Source: Chryseobacterium gleum
GTDB lineage: Bacteria; Bacteroidota; Bacteroidia; Flavobacteriales_D; Crocinitomicaceae
Assembly: GCA_945877045.1 (NCBI GenBank)
Contig: CAMCQW010000019.1
Location: 1-14,674, forward strand
Direction: 5' to 3'
DNA length: 14,674 bases
Made by a program: the position numbers and the translations under genes. The notes under the pieces were generated by a model. It did no database searches, was not told the DNA's origin, and saw only the letters and a program-made list of their open reading frames with translations. Shown here piece after piece: positions 6,265 through 14,137 of the stretch (the stretch's first letter is position 1; each line of letters starts with the position of its first letter).

Positions 6265-8427
6265 ATGGTCAAGAAAATTATTGGACCCCTTATTGTTTTT
6301 ATTTGTCTTTGTTGGATTGTTTTTGTTGTAAGTGAAATCCTACAAAAGAAAAAAGAAAGTAATTTCCTTTGTTACTTTGGCAAACAGGATTCATTGGTTT
6401 TAGTTATTCACCATATAAATGAGTTTAATTGGGAGACGGTTGGATTCAATACGCTAGGAAGTAACAAAGACTTATTTTACGAAATCACCCGTAATTTAGA
6501 CAATGATTACAGCGTTTTTATAAGTAAAGAAAGGCCATTACTGGTAATTGAAATAAATCAAAAGTGGACGAAGTCAGGCGTAAATCGCTTATTAGATAAA
6601 GGGCACCGGAAATTTCAATTAACTGGGCTAAATTCCTTCGAATACGGGCCTTACATTGGTCAATACGAGGGGAAACAATTAATGATTTATCCCAAAGATT
6701 ATAAGATTGACTTGCTTAGAAAGTCCCCGTTCATAGTAGACAAACAAGCCAGTTATTCGACCATAAAATTTATAGAAAAGAAAATACTTATGCAGGACAT
6801 CTATTTAAAGGATGACTGCAAAGTAATTTATGAAACACAACCTAGCAAAGCAACTAGGGCAAATTTAGTCGATGACAGGTCGGTCTTCTCAGAAAATATC
6901 CCATCTAATTTTTCTTCTTACACCTTTTACGAGAAAAATTATTTAAAAGAAGTAGACCCTATTTTCAATAAAAGCTTATTCAATAATTGGATAGAAAATG
7001 GACTCGTGGAGTTAATTATTGACGATCAAAAAGTAATCGTCTTTGATGTCAAAGAAGGACAAAGCCCTATTCAAAATCTAAATGAAGCATTAAACAAAGA
7101 AGAAGAAAATTTAGCTAGTAGTTTCTTTGTTGGGGTGCCAATTAAAAGTGGCCCGGAATCATATAAAGACCTTGGTTTCTATATTACAGAATCAAATGGC
7201 TTTGCTTATCTCTCCCTTAATAAAGAGGCGATTGACAAAGTATTGACAGAAATCGAAATGAACCACACACTTTCTAGTGACAATAAGCAATTATTCTCTT
7301 TGGTAAATTACCTTCCCCTAATTGTTTCAGAACGTATTGTAAATAAAACGACGCAACAAAGTATAAGTAGAATCAATGGCAAAACAATAAATACAAGTGT
7401 CTATTTTTTAAACAATCAATCAGAAATTAACGAAGCGGAAACAAACGATTATTTCTCCATGAATCCAGGAAGTAGAATTACCGCTTTTTGTGCATTAGCG
7501 GGGAGAGGAAATGCGATTGTTTTTAGTGAAAATCAAGAATTACATGGGTATAAAAACGGTACAAAAATATGGTCTAGAAAAACACCTAAGCCATTAATTT
7601 CTAATCCCATTTTATTATCATTCTCACAAAATGAACGAGAATCAATTGCATTACGATTTACCGATAAAATAGAAGTAATTGATAAAGTTGGGCGTGTTAC
7701 TCAAAGTATCCCTGGGACCTTCAACGCGGATCCAATTCGGTATGTTTTAAATGATAAATTTCAACTTTTATGCGCTTCAAAAAGAACCGTTCAAGGATTT
7801 AATGAACAAGGCAAAGTGACTTTCAGCCAAGCCATAACAGAAGACATCCAAGATGTATCGGTTTACTATGATGGCAAGAAAGCCATTTGTGCCATTCTTA
7901 GCGCTGGGCAATTGCAACTAGTTGATTTAGGCAGCAAAAAACTAATACGAAAAACAATATTTCCTGAAAATGCTACCGAAAAAAAGATGGCCGAGAGTGG
8001 AGCTTGTATTTTTCTAGAAAATCAAACGTATATGATTCTAGATAATAAGGGAATAAAAACAAAATTAAACCTTGACAATTCATGGAAAATGTCTGCCCAT
8101 TTTGTATTTCAAAACGTGCCCTACATGCTGTTTACAAAACTAAATCAATGTGCATTAATAAAAAATGATGGGTCCCAAATATGGACTAAAACATTCCCTG
8201 TGAGGGAACTATCTTCTATTCATATCGCCAATATAAACGACGCCATCATCCTTACAGTTTTTGACAATCTAGAAAATAATGTTTACCTTTATAGCATGAA
8301 TGGCGTTTCCTTGGACCAGGTAGTAAGACATGCTGATGGAGCTGCACAGACCACTTCATTCGGAACTTTTGGACAGTCGATAACGACGCTACTAGGAAAT
8401 GTCTTAATTCAATACACAAAATACTAA
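6265..8427 (+). CDS. Membrane-anchored protein with propeller-like C-terminal half, function unknown
   Basis: I do not recognise a named family for this 720-residue protein. It starts with a short basic end and one membrane helix (about residues 5-26, no cleavage site or lipobox), so it is probably an inner-membrane protein with a large periplasmic domain. Residues 30-390 form an alpha/beta-rich region with few cysteines. From about 400 to the end there are repeated short strands with blocks such as GTKIWSRKTP (near 432) and GSQIWTKTFP (near 636), which resemble the strand-ending W motifs of PQQ/BamB-type propellers, so a beta-propeller is plausible. Its stop lies only 2 bp before the ATG of the DUF5723/OmpA protein, so the two are translated from one message and probably work together. 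Catalytic motifs are not visible. Confidence 0.75.
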   Translation: MVKKIIGPLIVFICLCWIVFVVSEILQKKKESNFLCYFGKQDSLVLVIHHINEFNWETVGFNTLGSNKDLFYEITRNLDNDYSVFISKERPLLVIEINQKWTKSGVNRLLDKGHRKFQLTGLNSFEYGPYIGQYEGKQLMIYPKDYKIDLLRKSPFIVDKQASYSTIKFIEKKILMQDIYLKDDCKVIYETQPSKATRANLVDDRSVFSENIPSNFSSYTFYEKNYLKEVDPIFNKSLFNNWIENGLVELIIDDQKVIVFDVKEGQSPIQNLNEALNKEEENLASSFFVGVPIKSGPESYKDLGFYITESNGFAYLSLNKEAIDKVLTEIEMNHTLSSDNKQLFSLVNYLPLIVSERIVNKTTQQSISRINGKTINTSVYFLNNQSEINEAETNDYFSMNPGSRITAFCALAGRGNAIVFSENQELHGYKNGTKIWSRKTPKPLISNPILLSFSQNERESIALRFTDKIEVIDKVGRVTQSIPGTFNADPIRYVLNDKFQLLCASKRTVQGFNEQGKVTFSQAITEDIQDVSVYYDGKKAICAILSAGQLQLVDLGSKKLIRKTIFPENATEKKMAESGACIFLENQTYMILDNKGIKTKLNLDNSWKMSAHFVFQNVPYMLFTKLNQCALIKNDGSQIWTKTFPVRELSSIHIANINDAIILTVFDNLENNVYLYSMNGVSLDQVVRHADGAAQTTSFGTFGQSITTLLGNVLIQYTKY

Positions 8428-8429
8428 CT

Positions 8430-10982
8430 ATGAAAAAACTAATTACCCTACTTCTAATTACCTCATCGATTTATGTGACAGGCCAAGCTTATTTAGGAGT
8501 GCATAATAGCAATTATATTGGCGTGATGGGCACCCAGATTCAACCTGCGAGTTTTGTTGATGGACGCTTTGCTTTTGACATGAACATTGCGAGTATGAAT
8601 TTCAACACGTATCAGAACTTTGGTTATTTTGATGCTGACGCCATGCGTGATGCTCAAGGAAACGGTGGGTTCTGGTGGGCAAAATCATTTGATAGTGTTC
8701 AAAGTAATATCTGGCCCAATCCAGATTCTACTTTTATGGATCGATTTATAGGTCGCCGGTTTGATGAAAATTCCAAAAAAACGCTTGGTTTTTATAATAA
8801 TGTTCAAGTTGATCTGCTAAATTTTGCTTTTCATATATCTCCCAAAATAGCACTTGGGTTTTTTGTGCGGGGCAGAACTGTAACAAACATTGATAACATG
8901 GATCCAAAGCTTGCGGTATTAGCAGAGAATGGCCTCGATTATCCATCTCTTTGGAACCAGAAATTTAATGAGTCCTTATTAAATATAAGCCATTTGGCAT
9001 GGTCTGAATATGGCTTCAACTACAGCCAAGTTGCTCTTGACAAAGGTGAACATTTCCTCAAAGTTGGTGGAAGTCTTAAATATTTAGCGGGACTTACCGC
9101 AGCTTATTTCTACACTAGTAATTTTAAATACAACATAAAAAACACGGATACATCTTATAGTTTACAAGCAGACTTTAATTATGGTTACTCAAATAACTTA
9201 GATGAAATTACAGACCCAAATACTCAGATTGATGGTACAAACTGGCAGGAGTTTCTTAAAAAATCTTCTTCTTTTGGTATGGGACTAGATTTAGGAGCAG
9301 TATACGAATGGAGAGAGAATTATAAAGATTATAAATATGATATGGATGGTGAAACTGATCTTTGGATGCGAAACAAAAATAAATATAAACTCCGCGTTGG
9401 TGCTTCTATTCTTGATATAGGTGGAATGAAATTCCAAAAAGGTGGTTTGAGTAGGAACTTTAGTGTTAATTCTACGAATTTATTTGATTTAACAACTTTT
9501 GAGTCCGCTTCCAGTTTGGAGGGTTTTGATCAAGTGATTGATAGCTTAATTCAGCAACCGAACGATGATAGCTGGACCGCAGCGCAGGATACCTCAAGTA
9601 CTTTTTGGATGAAAACACCTGCCGCCTTGAGTTTTCAAGTAGATTACCATATTTGGAAAGGATTTTACGTGAACGCAAGTAGCATGATAAATTTAAGAGC
9701 CAATAGGAAAGATACGAAAGTTAGAATTCCAAATCAATTTTCCATAACACCGAGCTTCGATGTCGCAGGATTTGGTTTGTATTTACCCATCTCTATTAAT
9801 ACTTACAGCGGATTTAAAGCTGGAATTGCCACTAGACTTGGCCCCCTAACCATAGGTATTACTGACTTTAGAGTATTACTAGCAAAAGGAAAGGTAAGTG
9901 GAGCAGAATTTTATGCGGGTTTACGTCTACCTATTCTGTATGCAAAAGTGAAAGATGACGATTTAGATAAGGTCTCTAACAAAAAAGATGAGTGTCGCGA
10001 CATCCCAGGTGTATGGTCATTTAGAGGATGTCCCGATACAGATGGTGATGGAATTCAAGACAGTAAAGATGATTGTCCAACAGTTGCTGGTATACCAGAG
10101 TTTAAAGGTTGTCCAGACAAAGACGGTGATAAAATAATGGATAAAAATGATTCTTGTCCAGATGTTGCCGGACCGATTGAATTTAATGGCTGCCCAGATA
10201 CAGACGGAGATAAAATCATTGATAAAAAGGATAGCTGCCCAACTATTGCAGGAGTTCTATATTTACAAGGATGCCCGGATCGTGACAAAGACAGCATCAC
10301 TGATGCGGATGATTTATGTCCTGATAACTTTGGTCCACGTGAAAACAATGGCTGCCCTGATACAGACAAAGATGGTATTTTTGACTATTTAGACGACTGC
10401 CCATTGATTTATGGCCCTAAGGAAAACAATGGCTGTCCATGGCCAGATACGGATGCAGATGGCTTGCTTGATAAAGATGATGATTGTCCTCTGTTAGCTG
10501 GCCCAAAAGAAAATAAAGGTTGTCCATATAAAGATTCGGATGGAGATGGTTTGTTAGATAAAGACGATGATTGTCCTAATACACCTGGACCTAAGTCTAA
10601 CAAAGGATGTCCTGTAATAGAAGTCGAAGTGGAGGAAATTTTGAAAACAGCCTTTGATGCCTTAGAATTTGAATTTGGAAAAGGAATTATTTTAGATATT
10701 TCCAAACCGTCTTTGATAGAATTAGCAGGTGTACTAACAAAAAAACCTACTTGGAAACTTGAAATAACTGGACATACGGATAATGTGGGAGATGAACAAG
10801 CGAATCTAATCTTATCGAAGAAACGGGCAGAAGCAATTCGTGAATTCCTTGTTGGACAAGGAATAGATTTTACAAGACTAAACGTCCTGTATTTTGGAGA
10901 AACGATGCCGATTGGTGACAATAATACGGTAGAAGGGCGTCAGAAAAATAGACGGGTTGAGATGAAAATTATGTTTGACTAA
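8430..10982 (+). CDS. DUF5723 outer-membrane protein with thrombospondin type-3 repeats and OmpA domain
   Basis: An 850-residue three-part envelope protein. Residues 1-19 are a signal peptide. About 20-505 match the DUF5723 family (SNYIGVMGTQIQPASFVDG near the start) and have the strand pattern of an outer-membrane beta barrel. Residues 509-728 hold eight calcium-binding thrombospondin type-3 repeats. From about 735 to 850 lies an OmpA C-terminal domain with LEITGHTDNVG, LSKKRAEAIREFL and the closing GRQKNRRVEMKI. The aspartate of HTDN and the arginine of KKRAE are the expected diaminopimelate-contacting residues, so the C terminus should hold peptidoglycan. The order barrel, stiff acidic repeat rod, peptidoglycan anchor suggests a periplasmic spacer tying outer membrane to cell wall. 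It is coupled to the upstream 720-residue gene (2-bp gap). Confidence 0.88.
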   Translation: MKKLITLLLITSSIYVTGQAYLGVHNSNYIGVMGTQIQPASFVDGRFAFDMNIASMNFNTYQNFGYFDADAMRDAQGNGGFWWAKSFDSVQSNIWPNPDSTFMDRFIGRRFDENSKKTLGFYNNVQVDLLNFAFHISPKIALGFFVRGRTVTNIDNMDPKLAVLAENGLDYPSLWNQKFNESLLNISHLAWSEYGFNYSQVALDKGEHFLKVGGSLKYLAGLTAAYFYTSNFKYNIKNTDTSYSLQADFNYGYSNNLDEITDPNTQIDGTNWQEFLKKSSSFGMGLDLGAVYEWRENYKDYKYDMDGETDLWMRNKNKYKLRVGASILDIGGMKFQKGGLSRNFSVNSTNLFDLTTFESASSLEGFDQVIDSLIQQPNDDSWTAAQDTSSTFWMKTPAALSFQVDYHIWKGFYVNASSMINLRANRKDTKVRIPNQFSITPSFDVAGFGLYLPISINTYSGFKAGIATRLGPLTIGITDFRVLLAKGKVSGAEFYAGLRLPILYAKVKDDDLDKVSNKKDECRDIPGVWSFRGCPDTDGDGIQDSKDDCPTVAGIPEFKGCPDKDGDKIMDKNDSCPDVAGPIEFNGCPDTDGDKIIDKKDSCPTIAGVLYLQGCPDRDKDSITDADDLCPDNFGPRENNGCPDTDKDGIFDYLDDCPLIYGPKENNGCPWPDTDADGLLDKDDDCPLLAGPKENKGCPYKDSDGDGLLDKDDDCPNTPGPKSNKGCPVIEVEVEEILKTAFDALEFEFGKGIILDISKPSLIELAGVLTKKPTWKLEITGHTDNVGDEQANLILSKKRAEAIREFLVGQGIDFTRLNVLYFGETMPIGDNNTVEGRQKNRRVEMKIMFD
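9954..10613 (+). repeat. Eight thrombospondin type-3-like repeats within the DUF5723/OmpA gene
   Basis: Residues 509-728 consist of eight units of about 27 residues, each built as DxDxDGxxDxxDxCPxxxGxxxxxGCP. The first is degenerate (DDLDKVSNKKDEC) and the sixth and seventh carry small insertions after GCP. Most units hold five to six aspartates in calcium-loop spacing and two cysteines that could pair. At the DNA level the period is about 81 bp with only moderate identity, so the array is old and not a recent slippage expansion. Confidence 0.9.
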
Positions 10983-10998
10983 AAGCACGAATACAGGG

Positions 10999-11029
10999 TA
11001 ATGTTATTAATTTAACTAACTTAACATTA
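10999..11029. repeat. 8-bp inverted repeat ahead of the TonB receptor gene
   Basis: TAATGTTA (10999-11006) and TAACATTA (11022-11029) form a perfect 8-bp inverted repeat with a 15-base spacer. The right arm overlaps the first in-phase unit of the 11-bp operator array. No T-run follows, so it does not look like a terminator for the upstream OmpA gene. It could be an extra operator half-site or chance in A+T-rich DNA. Confidence 0.35.
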
Positions 11030-11076
11030 ATTTAACCTTGAGTTAACGCTTGAATTACCTTAAGGACGTTATTTTG
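11020..11076 (+). promoter_or_regulatory. Promoter of the TonB receptor gene with 11-bp-phased TTAAC operator array
   Basis: Three TTAAC cores start at 11021, 11032 and 11043, exactly 11 bp apart, in heptamers CTTAACA, TTTAACC and GTTAACG. An additional TTAAC at 11012 is 2 bp out of phase, and a degenerate ATTACC follows at 11054. The -7-like TTATTTTG (11069-11076) ends 33 bp after the start of the last core. Heptamer direct repeats with 4-bp spacing are the known layout of OmpR/PhoB-family operators such as the enterobacterial pho box, so a response regulator of that family is the inferred activator. Initiation near 11082 would leave a short leader of about 17 nt before the GTG at 11099. Confidence 0.55.
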
Positions 11077-11098
11077 CAGATGAACTAAAACTTTCATC

Positions 11099-13981
11099 GT
11101 GCGAATAATTACTTCTATCATTATTTCCCTATTTACTATCTTAGTAGCTAATGCAAATTCAAACCCAGACCTTTCATCAATTTCCGGTAAAATAACCGAT
11201 GCAAAAACCAATGAAGCGCTCTTTGGAGCGAAAGTCATGGTTCAAGGAATGTCCAAAGGATGTGTGGTAGATGCAGACGGAAACTATGTAATTACCGATT
11301 TACCAGCAGGAAAGTACACCTTAGAAATACGTAATCAAACATACAACACCATGGTGTTGTCAGATATCATTGTAAAAGCAAAAGAAGCTAGGGTCCTTGA
11401 CATAAAAATGGAAAAGGTTATTTTAGAAATTGGTCCTGTAACTGTGTATGCAAAAATCAATAAAGAATCAACTACAGAATTGGTGCGAATGCAAAAGAAT
11501 TCTGCCTCTGTTGTAGATGGAATTAACGCTGAAACATTTAAGAAGACACCGGATTCAAAAGCAGCTGATATCTTAAAGCGTATTTCTGGTGCAAGTGTTC
11601 AAGACAATAAATTTTTAGTAATAAGAGGACTTAGTGACCGATATAACTTTGCTTTACTAAATGGAGCGCCACTACCGAGTACTGAAAGTGATAAAAAAGC
11701 TTTCTCATTTGACATTTTCCCATCAAATATGTTGGATAATTTGTTAATTATGAAAACTGCTACTCCCGACCTTCCTGGAGAATTCGCAGGCGGAGTTCTT
11801 GATATTAATACCGTAGAACCTAAAGAAACAAATTATCAATCTATACAATTAAGCTTGGGATACAATACGCTTTCTACTTTTCAAAAGTTTATGGTTTCTA
11901 AGGATTCTAAAATTGATTTTCTTGGCCTTGGGGCAGCAGACAGAAGCCTCCCAGACGGATTGCCATCGACACAAGAGTTTGCATCCCTTAGCATTGCAGA
12001 TAAAGGAAGATTAGCGCAAAATATGGAGTGGAGTTGGACACCCACTTCGATGTTAGCATTGCCAAATACATCCATTCAATACGCCCTTGGAAGAAATTAT
12101 AAATTAAAAGATAGTGTAAGGTCAGTTGGGTTTTCTTTTGCTTATTCCTACTCAAATACTTCCTCCTACAGTACCAATATTCGCCGTGAATTTGAGGGCG
12201 ATACCGATCCTTCAGGTAACAATGCTGTAATTAACCCAGCGAACATAATTCAACGGATGGAATTAGTCGATTCAGTGTTTGCAAGATCCGTATTAAACTC
12301 TGCGATGTTTAATGTTAAATTTGTACTTGGTTCAAAAAGTAATATTCAATTTAAAAATATATATTCTGTAAACTCCGAAGACAAAATTAGCATCAGAAAT
12401 GGCATACGTGAAATGGATAATGACCCTCATCAATATGAGAAATCAACTAATTTTTTATACAATCAAAACAATTTATACACTAGCCAACTCATTGGGAAGC
12501 ACTCATTTGATAAATTTAAGGTGAATTGGAACGGTGGTTACAGCAAAGTTGCTCGAGAAATCCCTTGTCAAAGAAGAATTGTCTACCGTAAAAATGCAAT
12601 GGATGTTAATGATACTACGGAGCAATTTATTGCACTCATACAAAATGATGGAACGCTTCCAAGTGCAGCAGGAAACATGTTTTGGTCGAGCTCGGATGAA
12701 AGTGTTTACAGTTTAAAATATGACATCGCACTACCTTTTGAAGTTTCTATACTTAAAAATGAATTAAAAGTAGGTGGTTTTCATCAATATAGATCACGCG
12801 AATTTACCGCTCGCAATTTGGGCTTTTCTAAATACTCACCATCTGGTAGTAGTTTCGATGGCCAATTGCTTCTCGCTCCATCTGACGAACTATTTTCTGC
12901 TGAGCACCTTGGATTAATGTCTAATGGTTTAGGAGGGTTTAAGTTAGATGAGGCAACGAATGTTGATGATAGTTACCAGGCATCAGCTTTTTTGAATGCT
13001 GGTTTCGTGAGCTTAGATTCCAAAATAGGTGAAAAAATTCGCCTAGTTGGTGGAGTAAGGCTAGAGTCCTATAATCAAGTTTTTAATTACATCGAGTTTG
13101 GATCTAATGCGGCTAAAAAAATTGATTCAACTGTTATTGATTTATTGCCATCAGTTAACTTCATCTATTCTATTAACAAAAAGATGAATATACGAGCAAG
13201 TATCTATAAAACAGTATCAAGACCTGAGTTTAGAGAACTTGCACCATTTAGTTTTTATAATTTCATGTTGGACAATATTATTTCCGGAAGTCCAAAATTA
13301 AAACGAGCCGTTATTACAAATTTAGATTTGCGTTATGAGTATTTTCCTGGTGAAGGTCAAATAATAAGTGTTTCAGGGTTTTATAAAGATTTTACAGATC
13401 CAATCGAGTTAATAAATAGAACCGGTACTTCAGGTGCCCCTGAATTATATTATACTAATATTCCTAAAGTAACTAACTATGGCGTTGAAGCTGAATGGCG
13501 AATGAAGCTTGGATTTTTATCTAAACAAGAAAACCATCCATTATGGAGCAATGTAACACTTTACGCAAACGCTTCCATTATTCGTTCAAAGGTAGATCTT
13601 AGTAATACAATTGGATCGGGAATCGCAAGACCTTTACAAGGGCAATCACCTTATATTGCAAATGCTGGTTTATACTACGCTAAAAATGATTTTTCAATTA
13701 GTTGCTCTTATAACATTGTTGGTCAGAGAATATATATTGTAGGAAATATTCAAGAACCTAATGTTTGGGAAAACGGACGACATATAATTGACATTCAAGT
13801 AGCAAAAACATTTAACGAGAAGTTCGAACTGAAATTAAATGTTAAAGATTTACTAGCACAGAAACTAATTTATTTCCAAGATCTGAACAACGACCGTAAA
13901 TATACGGCGGAAGCTGATAATACTTGGCAAGAAAGTTCTTTTGGCCAGACAGTATCATTGTCCTTAAAATACAACTTTTAA
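11099..13981 (+). CDS. TonB-dependent outer-membrane receptor
   Basis: A 960-residue TonB-dependent receptor that would import a substrate through the outer membrane using TonB/ExbBD energy. Domains in order: signal peptide (about 1-20), a carboxypeptidase-regulatory-like beta-sandwich (about 27-108, ISGKITDAKTNEALFGAKV), a plug domain (about 125-235, with ADILKRISGASV, FLVIRGLSDRYN and a PGEFAGGVLDINT end), then a 22-strand-type barrel to the terminal phenylalanine (LSLKYNF). The start must be the GTG at 11099: an in-frame TGA lies at 11081-11083 and the next ATG is past the signal peptide. No SusD-like partner follows; instead a secreted beta-helix-type gene does, with its own matching operator. 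Substrate is unknown; the operator layout would allow phosphate-type control, but this is inference. Confidence 0.93.
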   Translation: MRIITSIIISLFTILVANANSNPDLSSISGKITDAKTNEALFGAKVMVQGMSKGCVVDADGNYVITDLPAGKYTLEIRNQTYNTMVLSDIIVKAKEARVLDIKMEKVILEIGPVTVYAKINKESTTELVRMQKNSASVVDGINAETFKKTPDSKAADILKRISGASVQDNKFLVIRGLSDRYNFALLNGAPLPSTESDKKAFSFDIFPSNMLDNLLIMKTATPDLPGEFAGGVLDINTVEPKETNYQSIQLSLGYNTLSTFQKFMVSKDSKIDFLGLGAADRSLPDGLPSTQEFASLSIADKGRLAQNMEWSWTPTSMLALPNTSIQYALGRNYKLKDSVRSVGFSFAYSYSNTSSYSTNIRREFEGDTDPSGNNAVINPANIIQRMELVDSVFARSVLNSAMFNVKFVLGSKSNIQFKNIYSVNSEDKISIRNGIREMDNDPHQYEKSTNFLYNQNNLYTSQLIGKHSFDKFKVNWNGGYSKVAREIPCQRRIVYRKNAMDVNDTTEQFIALIQNDGTLPSAAGNMFWSSSDESVYSLKYDIALPFEVSILKNELKVGGFHQYRSREFTARNLGFSKYSPSGSSFDGQLLLAPSDELFSAEHLGLMSNGLGGFKLDEATNVDDSYQASAFLNAGFVSLDSKIGEKIRLVGGVRLESYNQVFNYIEFGSNAAKKIDSTVIDLLPSVNFIYSINKKMNIRASIYKTVSRPEFRELAPFSFYNFMLDNIISGSPKLKRAVITNLDLRYEYFPGEGQIISVSGFYKDFTDPIELINRTGTSGAPELYYTNIPKVTNYGVEAEWRMKLGFLSKQENHPLWSNVTLYANASIIRSKVDLSNTIGSGIARPLQGQSPYIANAGLYYAKNDFSISCSYNIVGQRIYIVGNIQEPNVWENGRHIIDIQVAKTFNEKFELKLNVKDLLAQKLIYFQDLNNDRKYTAEADNTWQESSFGQTVSLSLKYNF

Positions 13982-14137
13982 AAAGTCGCAATCACTCTCC
14001 TTTTAAGAAGATCTCCGTTTTGTTAAGCCGGGGTTACCAATCCTTAACAAATCCTTAAAGAAAACATAAGGCAACTTTAACATGACGATAGGATTATCAC
14101 ATGACCTTTGTATCGTATAAATTTTAAAAAAGAAAAC
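13982..14137 (+). promoter_or_regulatory. Intergenic region with 11-bp-phased operator array and promoter of the beta-helix gene
   Basis: Four heptamers with cores at 14044 (TTAAC), 14055 (TTAAA), 14066 (ATAAG) and 14077 (TTAAC) are spaced exactly 11 bp apart. Weaker copies lie at 14023 (TTAAG) and 14034 (TTACC). The first heptamer, CTTAACA (14043-14049), is identical to one in the TonB receptor promoter. GACCTTTG (14103-14110), a -7-like element with one mismatch to TAnnTTTG, ends 33 bp after the start of the last core, the same distance as at the receptor promoter. Initiation near 14117 would give a leader of about 20 nt. No clear terminator for the receptor gene is seen. Confidence 0.55.

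Noticed and set aside
10055..10921. Long open frames on the minus strand across the TSP3/OmpA region
   Set aside because: They are antisense shadows caused by the biased, repetitive aspartate-rich codons of the plus-strand gene; the predicted proteins are low-complexity and have no start context.
13982..14031. CTCCTTTTAAGAAGATCTCCG stretch after the TonB receptor as a terminator
   Set aside because: Pairing is imperfect and no T-run follows the possible stem.
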